Shown piece after piece: positions 23,513 to 32,009 of a DNA stretch of 38,629 bases. Numbering within the stretch: position 1 is the stretch's first letter; each line of letters begins with the position of its first letter. Under the pieces are notes generated by a model that ran no database searches, was not told the DNA's origin, and was given only the letters and a program-made list of their open reading frames with translations. Source of the DNA: Corynebacterium sp. (GTDB lineage Bacteria; Actinomycetota; Actinomycetes; Mycobacteriales; Mycobacteriaceae); contig NZ_JAUNRW010000014.1 of assembly GCF_030535495.1 (NCBI RefSeq), forward strand, positions 1 through 38,629, written 5' to 3'. Both the position numbers and the translations under genes were made by a program.

Positions 23513-24208
23513 ATGGATGATCTCCTCACCGCCGGCCGGATGCAGTTGAGCCCCGCCGGAGCCCACGTGACCAGCACCGAGACCGACCTCGGGGAGCTGT
23601 TCTACCTCTCGTCGACCACGGGTTTCCCGATCCGCGGCGGTATCCCCGTCATCGCGCCGTCCTTCGCCGAGCTCATGGAGGGCCGTCCGCGGCACGGTTT
23701 CGCGCGCACCGCGGACTGGCGGGTGACCACCGACGGCATGGGATTCAACGCCCAGCTGGTCAATGACGGCCTCCACCTCACCCTCAGCGTGCGGGAGCAG
23801 GCCGACGGCATGCGCATCGAGCTGCACATGCGCAACGAATCCACCGACACCCGTCGCGTGCAGATGGGGTTCCACCCCTATTTCCTCGTCTCGGATGTCC
23901 GCGAGATCAGCGTCGAGGGTCTCGGCGAGCCGGTGCTTATCGACGCCCCCGTGGACCGCATCTTCGCCGAGAACGGGGAGGTGCGGATCGTCGATAAGCA
24001 GCGGGTGATCACGGTGACCCCGGAAGGATCGGATGCCACCGTGGTGTGGAATCCCGGCGAGGCCGACATGCCTGATGTCGGCCCCGGGGAGTGGAGTCAG
24101 TTCGTGTGTGTCGAACCGGCGATCCTGGGTGCGGACCGCGACGGTGTCGACCTGGCGCAGGATGAGCAGCTGCGCCTGGCGATGACCGTGACGGTCAGCC
24201 CTTCCTGA
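23513..24208 (+). CDS. Aldose 1-epimerase family protein
   Basis: This 231-residue mutarotase-fold protein probably interconverts anomers of a sugar or sugar phosphate. Conserved features are RHGFARTADW (His61), the catalytic-type GFHPYFLVSD (His121) and CVEPA (Glu201). The HGFAR motif resembles hexose-6-phosphate mutarotases (YeaD) more than galactose mutarotases, although the protein is shorter than the usual 270-300 residues, lacking some N-terminal strands. Its start at 23513 follows the shared -10 by 7 bases. The end overlaps the convergent thiosulfate transporter gene by 14 bases. Two GCTTATCGACG repeats in opposite orientation occur 54 bases apart (23935-23945 and 23989-23999). Confidence 0.85.
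   Translation: MDDLLTAGRMQLSPAGAHVTSTETDLGELFYLSSTTGFPIRGGIPVIAPSFAELMEGRPRHGFARTADWRVTTDGMGFNAQLVNDGLHLTLSVREQADGMRIELHMRNESTDTRRVQMGFHPYFLVSDVREISVEGLGEPVLIDAPVDRIFAENGEVRIVDKQRVITVTPEGSDATVVWNPGEADMPDVGPGEWSQFVCVEPAILGADRDGVDLAQDEQLRLAMTVTVSPS
23935..23945 (+). repeat. GCTTATCGACG motif, copy 6
   Basis: Inside the epimerase gene, read as Leu-Ile-Asp. Confidence 0.8.
23989..23999 (-). repeat. GCTTATCGACG motif, copy 7
   Basis: Inside the epimerase gene, opposite to copy 6, read as Val-Asp-Lys. Confidence 0.8.
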
Positions 24209-25559
24209 TCGTCAGCTGCCAGGAGGCGTCACCGGTGGCGTGGAAATCGGTGACCTCGTGGCCGTTGTTGGCGGCCCACTGCGGGATGGTCTCGGTGCCC
24301 TGCGTGCAGTCGAAATCGATAACCAGTTCCTCGCCGGACTCCAGGGTGGCCAGCACGTCCTTGGTCTCGATGAGCGGGAAGGGGCACACGGCACCCATCT
24401 GGTCGAGGGCGTAGCGGCCGTCACTGAGGGGGCGGGCCTTGGTCACGCGCGGGGCGGTCTTGAGGGCGACGGCGCCGGTGGCCACCTGCAGGTCGAGGAC
24501 GCGGTCCTCGGCGGAGGCGGGGTTGTCGAGGGATTCCTCGGTGGAATAGGTGTCCACCTGGGCGGGGGTCTTGGCGGGCTTGAGCCAGAGCTTGGCACCG
24601 GCGCCGACACCGAGGGCGATGAACAGCAGGGCGATCCAGCCCTGGTAGCTGAACAGGGCCGTCTGGACCATGCCGTTGCCGACGGTGCAGCCACCGGCCA
24701 GGGCGGCGCCGACACCCATCATGGTGCCGCCGACGATGGCGCGGGTGGCGGTGGAGGCGTCCGGGACACGCAGGCGGAACTCGCCGGTGGCCTTGGCGGC
24801 GGCGAAGGCGCCGATGAACAGGCCGAGGACGAGCATGACTCCCCAGTCGATGCGCTCGAGGTCACCGGTGGTGAGGAAGTTCGCGATGTTCGCCGAGGGG
24901 GTGGTGATGCCCAGGCCGGAGTTGCGGCCTGCGGCAGCCGACAGCGGCCACGCGATGACGCCGATGAGGCCCACGAGTGCGCCGGCGGTGTAGAGGTGCA
25001 GGGGGCGCTTCCAGAAGGGGACGTTGAGGCGGGCGGCCTTCTTCTCCGTGGCCAGGTAGTGGCGGGCGGCCAGGGCGGTGCCGATGGCCAGCGGGACGGC
25101 GAAGAACCAGGCGGAGACCCCGAAGCTGGCGGGCAGCGTGGTCAGGGAGGTCTCATACGAGCTCAGGCCGGTGTTGAGCCAGTTCAGCGCGCCGGTGTTC
25201 ATGGCCGCGGCGGACAGGGCGTAGAAGACCAGCGCGAACCAGGAGCCGATGAGGCCCTCGGCGGAGCGGAACCACGTGCCGGAGGCGCAGCCACCGGCGA
25301 GGATGATGCCCAGGCCGAAGACGAAGCCGCCGAGGATGACGGCGATGGGGGCGAAGGCGGATTCCCGCGGGGTGATGATGCCGGCGCTGGTCAGGGCCGC
25401 GATGCCCACGGCGTGGACGGAGATGACGATGAACAGGGCGACGGTGGTGCGCCACGTCTTCTGCAGGAAGATGTCGCGGAGCATGCCCGTGACACAGAAC
25501 CGCCCGCGCTGCATGACGATGCCGAGGACTGCTCCCACGGCCAGACCGGTGAGGATCAT
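24195..25559 (-). CDS. YeeE/YedE (TsuA-type) thiosulfate transporter fused to a TusA domain
   Basis: This 454-residue protein joins a membrane transporter (about residues 1-355) to a soluble TusA/SirA-like domain (about 378-454). The transporter has the family cysteines in RGRFCVTG (Cys22), LAGGCASG (Cys91) and LAGGCTVGNG (about Cys291). Their spacing agrees with the cysteines reported as essential for thiosulfate uptake in Spirochaeta TsuA. The C-terminal domain has the TusA pattern DQMGAVCPFPLIETKDVL with its reactive cysteine near residue 391. The fusion probably passes sulfur from the incoming ion to the TusA cysteine, as separate TsuA and TsuB proteins do elsewhere. An McbR-like operator upstream suggests control by the sulfur regulator. 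Its end overlaps the convergent epimerase gene. Confidence 0.88.
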   Translation of the reverse strand: MILTGLAVGAVLGIVMQRGRFCVTGMLRDIFLQKTWRTTVALFIVISVHAVGIAALTSAGIITPRESAFAPIAVILGGFVFGLGIILAGGCASGTWFRSAEGLIGSWFALVFYALSAAAMNTGALNWLNTGLSSYETSLTTLPASFGVSAWFFAVPLAIGTALAARHYLATEKKAARLNVPFWKRPLHLYTAGALVGLIGVIAWPLSAAAGRNSGLGITTPSANIANFLTTGDLERIDWGVMLVLGLFIGAFAAAKATGEFRLRVPDASTATRAIVGGTMMGVGAALAGGCTVGNGMVQTALFSYQGWIALLFIALGVGAGAKLWLKPAKTPAQVDTYSTEESLDNPASAEDRVLDLQVATGAVALKTAPRVTKARPLSDGRYALDQMGAVCPFPLIETKDVLATLESGEELVIDFDCTQGTETIPQWAANNGHEVTDFHATGDASWQLTIRKG

Positions 25560-25613
25560 GCGATCCGCCTTTCGTGTGATGAATCGTTGACTGAACAGGA
25601 AGGTACATGATCG

Positions 25614-25629
25614 TGGACTATTCTGTCTA
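25614..25629. promoter_or_regulatory. McbR-like sulfur regulator site upstream of the thiosulfate transporter
   Basis: TGGAC-TATTCT-GTCTA matches the McbR consensus of C. glutamicum, TAGAC-N6-GTCTA, at 9 of 10 specified bases. It lies 55 bases before the transporter ATG and 51 bases before the divergent FUSC gene. The position and the sulfur-related gene agree with known McbR function. The regulator gene itself is not in this window. Confidence 0.6.
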
Positions 25630-25665
25630 GTTTTACAGACCGATTAGTTCAGTCGACGGTGGGAC

Positions 25666-25671
25666 TATCCT
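25666..25671 (+). promoter_or_regulatory. -10 element of the FUSC gene
   Basis: TATCCT ends 8 bases before the ATG at 25680, with no Shine-Dalgarno sequence between, suggesting a leaderless or near-leaderless transcript. Confidence 0.4.
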
Positions 25672-25679
25672 TGTTTCCC

Positions 25680-27326
25680 ATGATGGAGACTCCCCCGCCC
25701 CGGCCCAGCGCGTGGCAGCTGTTCACCGCCTTCCACGCGCCCGGCCCCCGCTGGCCCGGCGCGCTGCGGGCCGGACTGGCCATGGGACTGCCCGGCACGG
25801 TGGCGATCCTCCTCGGCTTCGAGGCGGAGCTGCTGCTCATCGCCGCCGGCTCCTTCACCGTCATCCACGGGGAGGGCTACGCCTACCGCGCGCGGTGGAA
25901 GGTGCTTTTGACCGCCGGGGCGCTGTTCGCCACGGGAGCGGTGTCGGGGGCGTTCGTGGGCACCGTGGTGTGGGGGCAGATCGAGGCCGGGGCCACGCGG
26001 TGGTGGTTGCTGCTCACCGTCGCCTTCGCCACCTCCATCGCCGGGCTGGGGATCTACGTGGCCAATGCCCTCCGCCTGCCCCCGCCGGGCCCCTGGTTCC
26101 TCCTCCTGGTCACCGGCGCCTCGACGATGACCTACCGCCTGGGGCTCAACCCCGTCGAGGTGGGGGCCTGGGCGCTGATCGGCGTCGCCAGCTCCATCGT
26201 CGTCGGCATGTCCCCCGCCCTGGTCAACCCGCGCGGTCCGGAGACACGGGCGGTCGCCGTCCTCGAGGAGATCGTGGCGGACCTGCGCGGGAAGGTCAGC
26301 GTGGAGAAACTCCACCAGGCGCAGACCGCCCTGAGCAACGCCTGGGTCACCCTCGGCGACGCCGGGGCCATCTACGCCGGGCGCATCAACGACACCTCCG
26401 GCCTGGCCGAGCGCACCCTCGCCGCGCAGGCCAGGCTCGTCGGCACCAGCAGCCAGGCCGTCGATGAACTCACCGACTCCCGCCTCTACATCGACGTGGA
26501 CCGGGTGAAGGTGCCGCACGCGCGGCCGTCGATCAGCTACCGCCTCTACCGCTCCGTCCACCGCGACAGCCACGCCATGATGACCGCCACCCGCGTCGTC
26601 CTCGCCTGCCTGGGCGCGGGCGTGCTGTCCATCGCGCTCGGCTTCAACCGCCCCGACTGGGCGATCGTCTCCGCGCTGCTCATCCTGCAGTGGGGGCCGG
26701 ACAAGATCCCCGGCACCATCCGCGGCATCCACCGACTCATCGGCTCCGTCCTCGGCGTCATGGTGTTCGGCGCGCTGTATCTTCTCGACGTCCACGCCTG
26801 GACCCTCATGCTCGCCCTGTCCGTGTGCCTGTTCTTCTCCGAGATCTTCGTGGTGCGCAACTACGCCGTCGCCGTCATCTTCACCACTCCCGTCGCCCTC
26901 ATGCTCGGCGGGGCACTGGGGGCGCCGCTGGAGCAGACCATGCGGGAGCGCGTCATCGAGATCCTGTTCTCCGTGGTGTTCGCCCTGGTCCTGCTGTGGT
27001 TGTTCCGCCCCGATGCCGAACCCGCCCACCATCTGGGCCTGCAGAACAACTGCCGCCGGGCGATGGAGTCCCTGCTCGGCGCGCTGTTGACCTCCACCCC
27101 GGAAGAGGCCCTCGACCAACGCCGCGACCTGCAGTACGAGCTGCTCAGCGAACGCCGCGCCGCCCAGTCCCTGGCCCGCAACAACCCCGACATCGCCCAC
27201 GAGCGCTGGTCGGAGCACCTGGAGCTGCAGCGCGCCGGTTACGCCCTGCTGGACTGGTGCGCCGCCGAACCCGACACCCGGCTGCCGCTGGGCGACATCC
27301 AGGCACTGGCCGAGCGGATCAGCTGA
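25680..27326 (+). CDS. FUSC-family membrane protein
   Basis: This 548-residue inner-membrane protein is related to aromatic-acid efflux and fusaric-acid resistance proteins. It has two hydrophobic blocks (about residues 25-170 and 300-440), each followed by a soluble helical region, the usual FUSC layout. The central hydrophobic start WAIVSALLILQWGPDKIPGTIRGIHRLIGSVLG is a typical family motif. The ATG at 25680 is chosen (another ATG follows directly at 25683) because a -10 lies 8 bases upstream and no Shine-Dalgarno supports the GTG at 25659. The end overlaps the convergent phosphoesterase gene by 8 bases. Export of small aromatic acids is the family role, not shown here. Confidence 0.82.
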   Translation: MMETPPPRPSAWQLFTAFHAPGPRWPGALRAGLAMGLPGTVAILLGFEAELLLIAAGSFTVIHGEGYAYRARWKVLLTAGALFATGAVSGAFVGTVVWGQIEAGATRWWLLLTVAFATSIAGLGIYVANALRLPPPGPWFLLLVTGASTMTYRLGLNPVEVGAWALIGVASSIVVGMSPALVNPRGPETRAVAVLEEIVADLRGKVSVEKLHQAQTALSNAWVTLGDAGAIYAGRINDTSGLAERTLAAQARLVGTSSQAVDELTDSRLYIDVDRVKVPHARPSISYRLYRSVHRDSHAMMTATRVVLACLGAGVLSIALGFNRPDWAIVSALLILQWGPDKIPGTIRGIHRLIGSVLGVMVFGALYLLDVHAWTLMLALSVCLFFSEIFVVRNYAVAVIFTTPVALMLGGALGAPLEQTMRERVIEILFSVVFALVLLWLFRPDAEPAHHLGLQNNCRRAMESLLGALLTSTPEEALDQRRDLQYELLSERRAAQSLARNNPDIAHERWSEHLELQRAGYALLDWCAAEPDTRLPLGDIQALAERIS

Positions 27327-27885
27327 ACAGCACCCGCTGCACGTCCTCCTGCCGGGCGGGGCGCAGACCCCAGGCATCGAGCCCGACATCCACCAGGCCG
27401 CGGCCGGTGTCCGGGGCCTCCGAGTGGAGGTGGCCGTGGACGAGGAACTCGGCGTGCAGGCGCACCTCATCGTGGCGCGAGGGCATGCCGGGATGGTCCA
27501 TCCCCGGGCGCGGAAAGTGGTTGAGGTAGACGGTGTTCCCCTGCCACTTGAGCTTCTGGTAGGCCTGCACCGAGTGGAACACGTCGAGGAACATCCGCTG
27601 CGTCTTGTGGGAGGAGCGGTGGATGGGGTGGCAGGAGTCGTGGTTGCCGGGCGTCAGATGCATCTCCAGGTGCGCGCCGTGGACCTTGAGCAGCTGCAGC
27701 GCGCGCCGCTCCTCCTCGGAGGAACCGCGCGAGAGGTCGCCGAGAATCCACAGGCGGTCGCCCTTCGGCAGGTTACGGATGCCCGCCAGCACCGCCTCAT
27801 CATGCTTATCGACGTCATCGAATCCCCGCAGCCGGGCCACGAAATGGTGCCCGAGATGCAGGTCGGAGGTCAGCCAGACGTTCAC
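27319..27885 (-). CDS. Calcineurin-like metallophosphoesterase
   Basis: This 188-residue cytoplasmic protein contains the complete metal-ligand set of metallophosphoesterases: DLH (Asp8-x-His10), GDLSRG (Asp50), GNHD (80-83) and HGHLH (150-154), with LNHFP near 121-125. The short form resembles YfcE/YkuE-like or predicted nucleotide phosphoesterases. The GTG start overlaps the stop of the DsbA-family gene by 4 bases, so the two are co-translated. A GCTTATCGACG repeat at 27804-27814 encodes Val-Asp-Lys on the gene strand. The substrate is unknown. Confidence 0.87.
   Translation of the reverse strand: MNVWLTSDLHLGHHFVARLRGFDDVDKHDEAVLAGIRNLPKGDRLWILGDLSRGSSEEERRALQLLKVHGAHLEMHLTPGNHDSCHPIHRSSHKTQRMFLDVFHSVQAYQKLKWQGNTVYLNHFPRPGMDHPGMPSRHDEVRLHAEFLVHGHLHSEAPDTGRGLVDVGLDAWGLRPARQEDVQRVLFS
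27804..27814 (+). repeat. GCTTATCGACG motif, copy 8
   Basis: Inside the minus-strand phosphoesterase gene, read there as Val-Asp-Lys. Confidence 0.8.
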
Positions 27886-28490
27886 AGTTCCTCCAACGCC
27901 TGCCTGAACACCTCGACGGGCTGCGCACCGGAGACCGCCAGCTGTCCGTCGAAAACGAAGAAGGGCACGCCCTGCACCCCGATCTGCCGGGCCAGGGCGA
28001 TGTCCTCGGCGACCTCCTGCGCGTACATGGTGGGGTCAGCGAAGACAGGTTCTGCATCGAGCCCGACCCCGGCTGCGATCTCGCTCAGCGTCGCGTGGTC
28101 GGCGATGTTGCGCCCGTCGGTGAAGTAGGCGCGTTTGACCGCCGCGTCCCACTCTTCCCCCTTCCCTTCCTCCCGGGCGAGGATGCCCAGGCGGTGGGCG
28201 TCGAGGGTGTTGACCATGTGGGTCTCGCGCCAGTTGAACTCCAGCCCGACCTCCGCCGCGCGGGCTGCCAGCCCGTCGTTCATGGCGATGACCTGGTCCT
28301 CGCTCATGCCTTTACGTTTCGTGAGGTAGTCCAGCGCGCTGTCCGTCGACTCGCGCGGCGCATCCGGATCGAGCTGGAAGGCGCGCCAGACGATCTCGAC
28401 GTCCTCGCGGCCGTCCAACGCCAGCGCGAGGTGCCGCTCCCCCAGCGTGCAGAACGGGCAGATGTAATCGGACCAGATGTCGATGCGCAT
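27882..28490 (-). CDS. DsbA-family oxidoreductase (FrnE-like)
   Basis: This 202-residue thioredoxin-fold protein has the redox motif CPFC at residues 11-14, right after the first strand (MRIDIWSDYI). The cis-proline loop is GVQGVPFFVFDG near residue 170. No signal peptide is present, so it acts in the cytoplasm. It belongs to the FrnE/2-hydroxychromene isomerase-like branch, whose members function in disulfide chemistry or polyketide steps. The ATG at 28488-28490 places the motif at its normal position. It is the first gene of a two-gene operon with the phosphoesterase. Confidence 0.88.
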   Translation of the reverse strand: MRIDIWSDYICPFCTLGERHLALALDGREDVEIVWRAFQLDPDAPRESTDSALDYLTKRKGMSEDQVIAMNDGLAARAAEVGLEFNWRETHMVNTLDAHRLGILAREEGKGEEWDAAVKRAYFTDGRNIADHATLSEIAAGVGLDAEPVFADPTMYAQEVAEDIALARQIGVQGVPFFVFDGQLAVSGAQPVEVFRQALEEL

Positions 28491-28572
28491 GGCCCCATTC
28501 AAGCACGACCCGGCACCATGTGACCGGGGCCACGTACAGTGGGTAGCAACCATCAACCGGAAGGAATACATC

Positions 28573-29058
28573 ATGAGTGACACCCCCACCCGCGAGGACA
28601 TCGTCAAGGAGATGCGCGACGAGCGTTTCGTCATGCTCACCTCCGTCTCCGACAGCGGCCGCCTGCACTCGCACCCGATGACCCCGCTGGAGGTCACCGA
28701 TAACGCGGACGCCTACTTCTTCGTCAAGCTCGACACCGGCCACGCCGACAACCTGCGCCACGATCAGAACGTCAACCTGGCGTTCACCGACAACTCCACG
28801 TGGCTGTCCGTCTCCGGCACGGTGGCCTTCCTGGAGGGCGAGGAGCGCACCCGCAAGGTCGACGAGCTGTGGTCGGACGCCTCCGAGGCCTACTTCTCCG
28901 GCCCCTCCGATCCGCAGCTCGGCGTCATCCGCGTGTCCACGGAGACCGCGCAGATGTGGAACCAGCAGGGTGGGGCCATCGGCGCCCTCGTTGACTTCGC
29001 CCGGATGAAGATCACCGGTGACAAGCCCTCCGGCGAATCAGGCACCGTCACGCTGTAG
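28573..29058 (+). CDS. Pyridoxamine 5'-phosphate oxidase-fold protein (general stress protein 26-like)
   Basis: This 161-residue split-barrel flavin-binding protein is related to B. subtilis GSP26. RFVMLTSVSDSGRLHSHPMTP (about residues 15-35) and YFFVKLDTGHADNLRHDQNVNLAFTD (about 55-80) are the usual FMN-contact strands. The C-terminal WSDASEAYFSGPSDPQLGVIRV matches the group. The ATG follows GGAAGGAA. A -10 (TACAGT, 28535-28540) lies upstream, giving a leader of about 25 bases. True PNP oxidase activity is unlikely; such proteins bind flavin or F420 and are linked to stress. Confidence 0.85.
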   Translation: MSDTPTREDIVKEMRDERFVMLTSVSDSGRLHSHPMTPLEVTDNADAYFFVKLDTGHADNLRHDQNVNLAFTDNSTWLSVSGTVAFLEGEERTRKVDELWSDASEAYFSGPSDPQLGVIRVSTETAQMWNQQGGAIGALVDFARMKITGDKPSGESGTVTL

Positions 29059-29072
29059 AAACATGCGGGGAC

Positions 29073-29078
29073 TACGAT
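29073..29078 (+). promoter_or_regulatory. -10 element of the BCCT transporter gene
   Basis: TACGAT ends 8 bases before the ATG at 29087. The bases between form part of ATGATTCATCAT, a short imperfect palindrome. No Shine-Dalgarno sequence is present, fitting a leaderless transcript. Confidence 0.4.
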
Positions 29079-29086
29079 GATTCATC

Positions 29087-30931
29087 ATGCCCCCGAAACC
29101 CCCGTCCATTTCCCCGCACTATCCGCATGATTTGCACCCCGGTCTGGTCCGGGGCATCGACGTCGGCGAGCAGCGCCACCGCTTCGGCCTCGACCGCATC
29201 GTCTTCTTCGTCACCGCCGTGGCCGTGGTGTCCTTCATCGCCTGGGGTGTTCTCGCCCCGGAGTCGGTGTCGAACGCCTCGGCCACGGCCTTCGACTGGG
29301 CCATCGTCAACGCCGGGTGGTTGCTCAACGTCACCATGGCCCTCGGCCTGGTGGTGATGCTCTACATCGGGTTCTCCCGCCTGGGACGGATCAAGCTGGG
29401 CACGGACGACGCCGAGCCTGAGTTCTCCCGCTTCTCCTGGGTGGCCATGATGTTCGGCGCCGGCATCGGCGTGGGCATCTTCTTCTACGGCCCCTCCGAG
29501 CCGCTCGCCTACTTCGTCTCCCCGCCGCCCCACACCGTGGAGGCCGGGACCTCTGCCGCCGTCCACCAGGCCGTCGCGCAGGCGCACTTCCACTGGGGGC
29601 TGACCCCGTGGGCCATGTACGCCCTGGTCGGTGGCGCCATCGCCTACTCCTCGTATCGACGCGGCCGCGTCCCCCTCATCTCCTCCGTGTTCAAGCCGCT
29701 GCTGGGTTCCCGCAGCACCGACGGGGTGGCGGGCCGGATCATCGACATGATGGCCATCGTGGCCACCCTCTTCGGTACCGCCGCCACCCTCGGACTGTCC
29801 GCCGTGCAGATCGGCCAGGGCGTGGAGATCGTCTCCGGGGCGGGTCCGATGACCAACAACACCCTGTTGATCATCATCGGCATCCTTTCCGTCGGCTTCA
29901 TCATCTCGGCCGTTTCCGGAGTGGCCCGCGGCATCCGGTGGCTGTCGAACATCAACATCACCCTCACCCTCGGGCTGGTGGTCTTCGTCTTCCTGCTGGG
30001 TCCCACCCTGTTCCTGCTCAACCTCATTCCCTCCGGCGTCGCCGTCTACCTCGATGAGCTGCTGCCGATGATCTCCAAGTCCCTGTCCTGGGGCGACGAG
30101 ACGGTCGAGTTCCAGGGCTGGTGGACCGCGTTCTACTGGGCCTGGTGGATCGCCTGGACCCCGTTCGTCGGCATGTTCATCGCCAAGATCTCCCGCGGCC
30201 GCACCCTGCGCGAGTTCGTCCTGGTCACCATGCTCGCCCCCACCGCCATCCTCATCCTGGCCTTCACCATCTTCGGTGGCACCGCCGTGCGCCTGAGCCA
30301 GAACGGCGTCGACGGTTTCGACGGCTCCGCCTCCCCGCAGCAGGTGCTCTTCGACATGTTCGGCCAGCTGCCCCTGGCGTCGGTCACCCCCTTCATCCTC
30401 ATGGCCGTGCTGGCGATCTTCTTCATCACCTCCGCCGACTCCGCCTCGGTGGTCATGGGCACCATGTCCTCGCGCGGCAACCCCTCCCCCAACAAGCTCG
30501 TCGTCGTGTTCTGGGGCCTGTGCATGATGGGCATCGCCATCGTCATGCTGCTCGCCGGTGGCGCCACCACGCTCACCGCCCTGCAGAACCTCACCATCCT
30601 CATCGCCCTGCCGTTCTCCCTCGTGCTCCTGGCGATGATGGTGGCCTTCGTCAAGGATCTGCGCACCGACCCGGCGGCCATCCGCCGCACCTACGCCCGC
30701 ACCGCGGTGGAAAACGCCGTGGTCCGTGGCCTGGAGGAGCACGGAGACGACTTCGAGCTGGCCGTCTCCTCCGCCCCCGACGGACGCGGTGCCGGCGCAG
30801 AGTTCGACTCCACCGCCGACAAGGTCACCGAGTGGTACCAGCGCACCGACGAGGACGGCAACGCCGTCGACTACGACTACGACACCGGTGAATGGGCCGA
30901 CGGCTGGACCGCAGAGGACAAGGATCAGTAG
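29087..30931 (+). CDS. BCCT-family compatible solute transporter
   Basis: This 614-residue secondary transporter takes up betaine-type compatible solutes, normally driven by sodium. It has about twelve membrane spans. The glycine-rich segment MMFGAGIGVGIFFYGPSEPL (about 118-137) corresponds to the substrate and sodium region of BetP. The aromatic box on the eighth span is GWWTAFYWAWWIAWTPFVGM (about 345-364). An acidic C-terminal extension of about 80 residues (DFELAV through EWADGWTAEDKDQ) follows the last span. In BetP the C-terminal tail is involved in osmosensing, but the tail there is basic, so regulation may differ. Other corynebacterial members are EctP, LcoP and BetT; which one this is cannot be decided. 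Confidence 0.92.
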   Translation: MPPKPPSISPHYPHDLHPGLVRGIDVGEQRHRFGLDRIVFFVTAVAVVSFIAWGVLAPESVSNASATAFDWAIVNAGWLLNVTMALGLVVMLYIGFSRLGRIKLGTDDAEPEFSRFSWVAMMFGAGIGVGIFFYGPSEPLAYFVSPPPHTVEAGTSAAVHQAVAQAHFHWGLTPWAMYALVGGAIAYSSYRRGRVPLISSVFKPLLGSRSTDGVAGRIIDMMAIVATLFGTAATLGLSAVQIGQGVEIVSGAGPMTNNTLLIIIGILSVGFIISAVSGVARGIRWLSNINITLTLGLVVFVFLLGPTLFLLNLIPSGVAVYLDELLPMISKSLSWGDETVEFQGWWTAFYWAWWIAWTPFVGMFIAKISRGRTLREFVLVTMLAPTAILILAFTIFGGTAVRLSQNGVDGFDGSASPQQVLFDMFGQLPLASVTPFILMAVLAIFFITSADSASVVMGTMSSRGNPSPNKLVVVFWGLCMMGIAIVMLLAGGATTLTALQNLTILIALPFSLVLLAMMVAFVKDLRTDPAAIRRTYARTAVENAVVRGLEEHGDDFELAVSSAPDGRGAGAEFDSTADKVTEWYQRTDEDGNAVDYDYDTGEWADGWTAEDKDQ

Positions 30932-30963
30932 CCACAAACTGGTAACAGCGGCTGCGAAGTTCT

Positions 30964-30992
30964 TTACTCCCCTCCCCTCACCACCTAGCATG
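30964..30992 (+). promoter_or_regulatory. Promoter of the 316-residue unknown gene
   Basis: TTTACT (30964-30969) and TAGCAT (30987-30992) are separated by 17 bases. The transcript would start near 30999, inside the overlapping GlxR-like site. Confidence 0.5.
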
Positions 30993-31007
30993 TGATCTAG
31001 GTAACAA
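30984..31007. promoter_or_regulatory. GlxR-like site and inverted repeat upstream of the unknown gene
   Basis: TGTGATCTAGGTAACA (30992-31007) matches the GlxR consensus TGTGANNTANNTCACA at 11 of 12 specified bases. It overlaps an exact inverted repeat, ACCTAG-N8-CTAGGT (30984-31003). Both cover the predicted -10 and transcription start, so a bound protein would repress the gene. Confidence 0.55.
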
Positions 31008-31028
31008 AAGCGAGAGGAGTGAGCGGTC

Positions 31029-31979
31029 GTGGATCTCAAGCAGAGGGCCCGTACGGAGCAGTTCACCGTCGAACTCGTCCGCGCCATGCCCCACCTGACC
31101 GTCAGCCAGGCGGTGTCCGCCGCCATGCAGCTGTCAGAGTCCATGGAGCTGCCCCGCTTCGACGAGTTCGGATCCCTTCTCACCCTGGTCACCGGCCTGC
31201 AGCTGCGCCCCGCCTTCGAGTGGCAGCTCTTCGGTTATGAGCCCGTGGACCAGGCCCTTCCCATTCGCCTGGAGGTGCCCCACGAGCCCGGTCGCGATCA
31301 ACGGATCCACTTCGAGGACCACTACCTGGCCACACACACCCGGCGCGCCCACCCACCGGGCGTGCACCTGCCGGACTACCGCGACTCGGTCGGCGGGTGG
31401 CGCAAACGCCTGGGGTACGTGACCCAGCCGTCGCTGGAGTACGTCGCCTTCACCTCCGCGGCCGCGAATCGGAAGATCCCGATGCGGCGCGTGGAGATGC
31501 TGGGCAATCTGTGGAAGATCGGGGCCGTCGCCACGTGGGAGTCGGACCGCGAGGGGCGGACCTCCTGGTGTCACGTGGCCGGGCATCCGCTGCCGGGGCA
31601 GTCCCCGCACCCGGACATGAACGAGCATGACGCCTGGTACCACCTGCGGATCCACCCGGACATCGGGCGCGACGTCATCGTGGAGATCGCCCGCTGCCTG
31701 GCCGAGATATTTCTCGGCTACGTGGAGAAGCTGTGGGATCCGCCCCCGGGCGAGGGCTCGCAGTGCGGGCCCGAATCGGAGGCCGCCGCCTACATCGCGC
31801 TGGAGCGGCTGTGGATTCCCCAGCGCAGTCGACGCACCGACTGGTACCGTCGCTACACCGCCGGGGAGCCGATGCCGGCCGACTTCCGCTGGAACGCCGT
31901 GTTCCGGGCGGCGGAGCAGATCGAGGACCTCCTGCGTGGGGATACCGCCCCCGTCACCGCCTATGCTGGAAGGGAGTGA
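31029..31979 (+). CDS. Hypothetical protein, 316 residues
   Basis: I do not recognise this protein. It has no signal peptide or membrane span, so it should be cytoplasmic. The N-terminus (EQFTVELVRAMPHLTVSQAVSAAMQL) is helical. The central part is rich in Trp, His, Arg and Pro with stretches such as GVHLPDYRDSVGGWRKRLGYV and SWCHVAGHPLPGQSPHPDMNEHDAWYHLRIHPDIG. The helical C-terminal region holds several WxR and RxxW patterns. No cofactor or nucleotide-binding motif is evident. GAGAGGAG lies 9 bases before the GTG start. A GlxR-like site at the promoter suggests carbon- or cAMP-dependent control. The DUF1275 gene follows after 30 bases with its own ribosome-binding site, possibly in the same transcript. 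Confidence 0.75.
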   Translation: MDLKQRARTEQFTVELVRAMPHLTVSQAVSAAMQLSESMELPRFDEFGSLLTLVTGLQLRPAFEWQLFGYEPVDQALPIRLEVPHEPGRDQRIHFEDHYLATHTRRAHPPGVHLPDYRDSVGGWRKRLGYVTQPSLEYVAFTSAAANRKIPMRRVEMLGNLWKIGAVATWESDREGRTSWCHVAGHPLPGQSPHPDMNEHDAWYHLRIHPDIGRDVIVEIARCLAEIFLGYVEKLWDPPPGEGSQCGPESEAAAYIALERLWIPQRSRRTDWYRRYTAGEPMPADFRWNAVFRAAEQIEDLLRGDTAPVTAYAGRE

Positions 31980-32009
31980 CTGTCGGGCGAGACTTCTTAA
32001 GGAGCGGTG

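Noticed and set aside
28519..28534. TGTGACCGGGGCCACG as a GlxR site before the PPOX-fold gene
   Set aside because: Second half matches only three of five bases and the central TA is missing.
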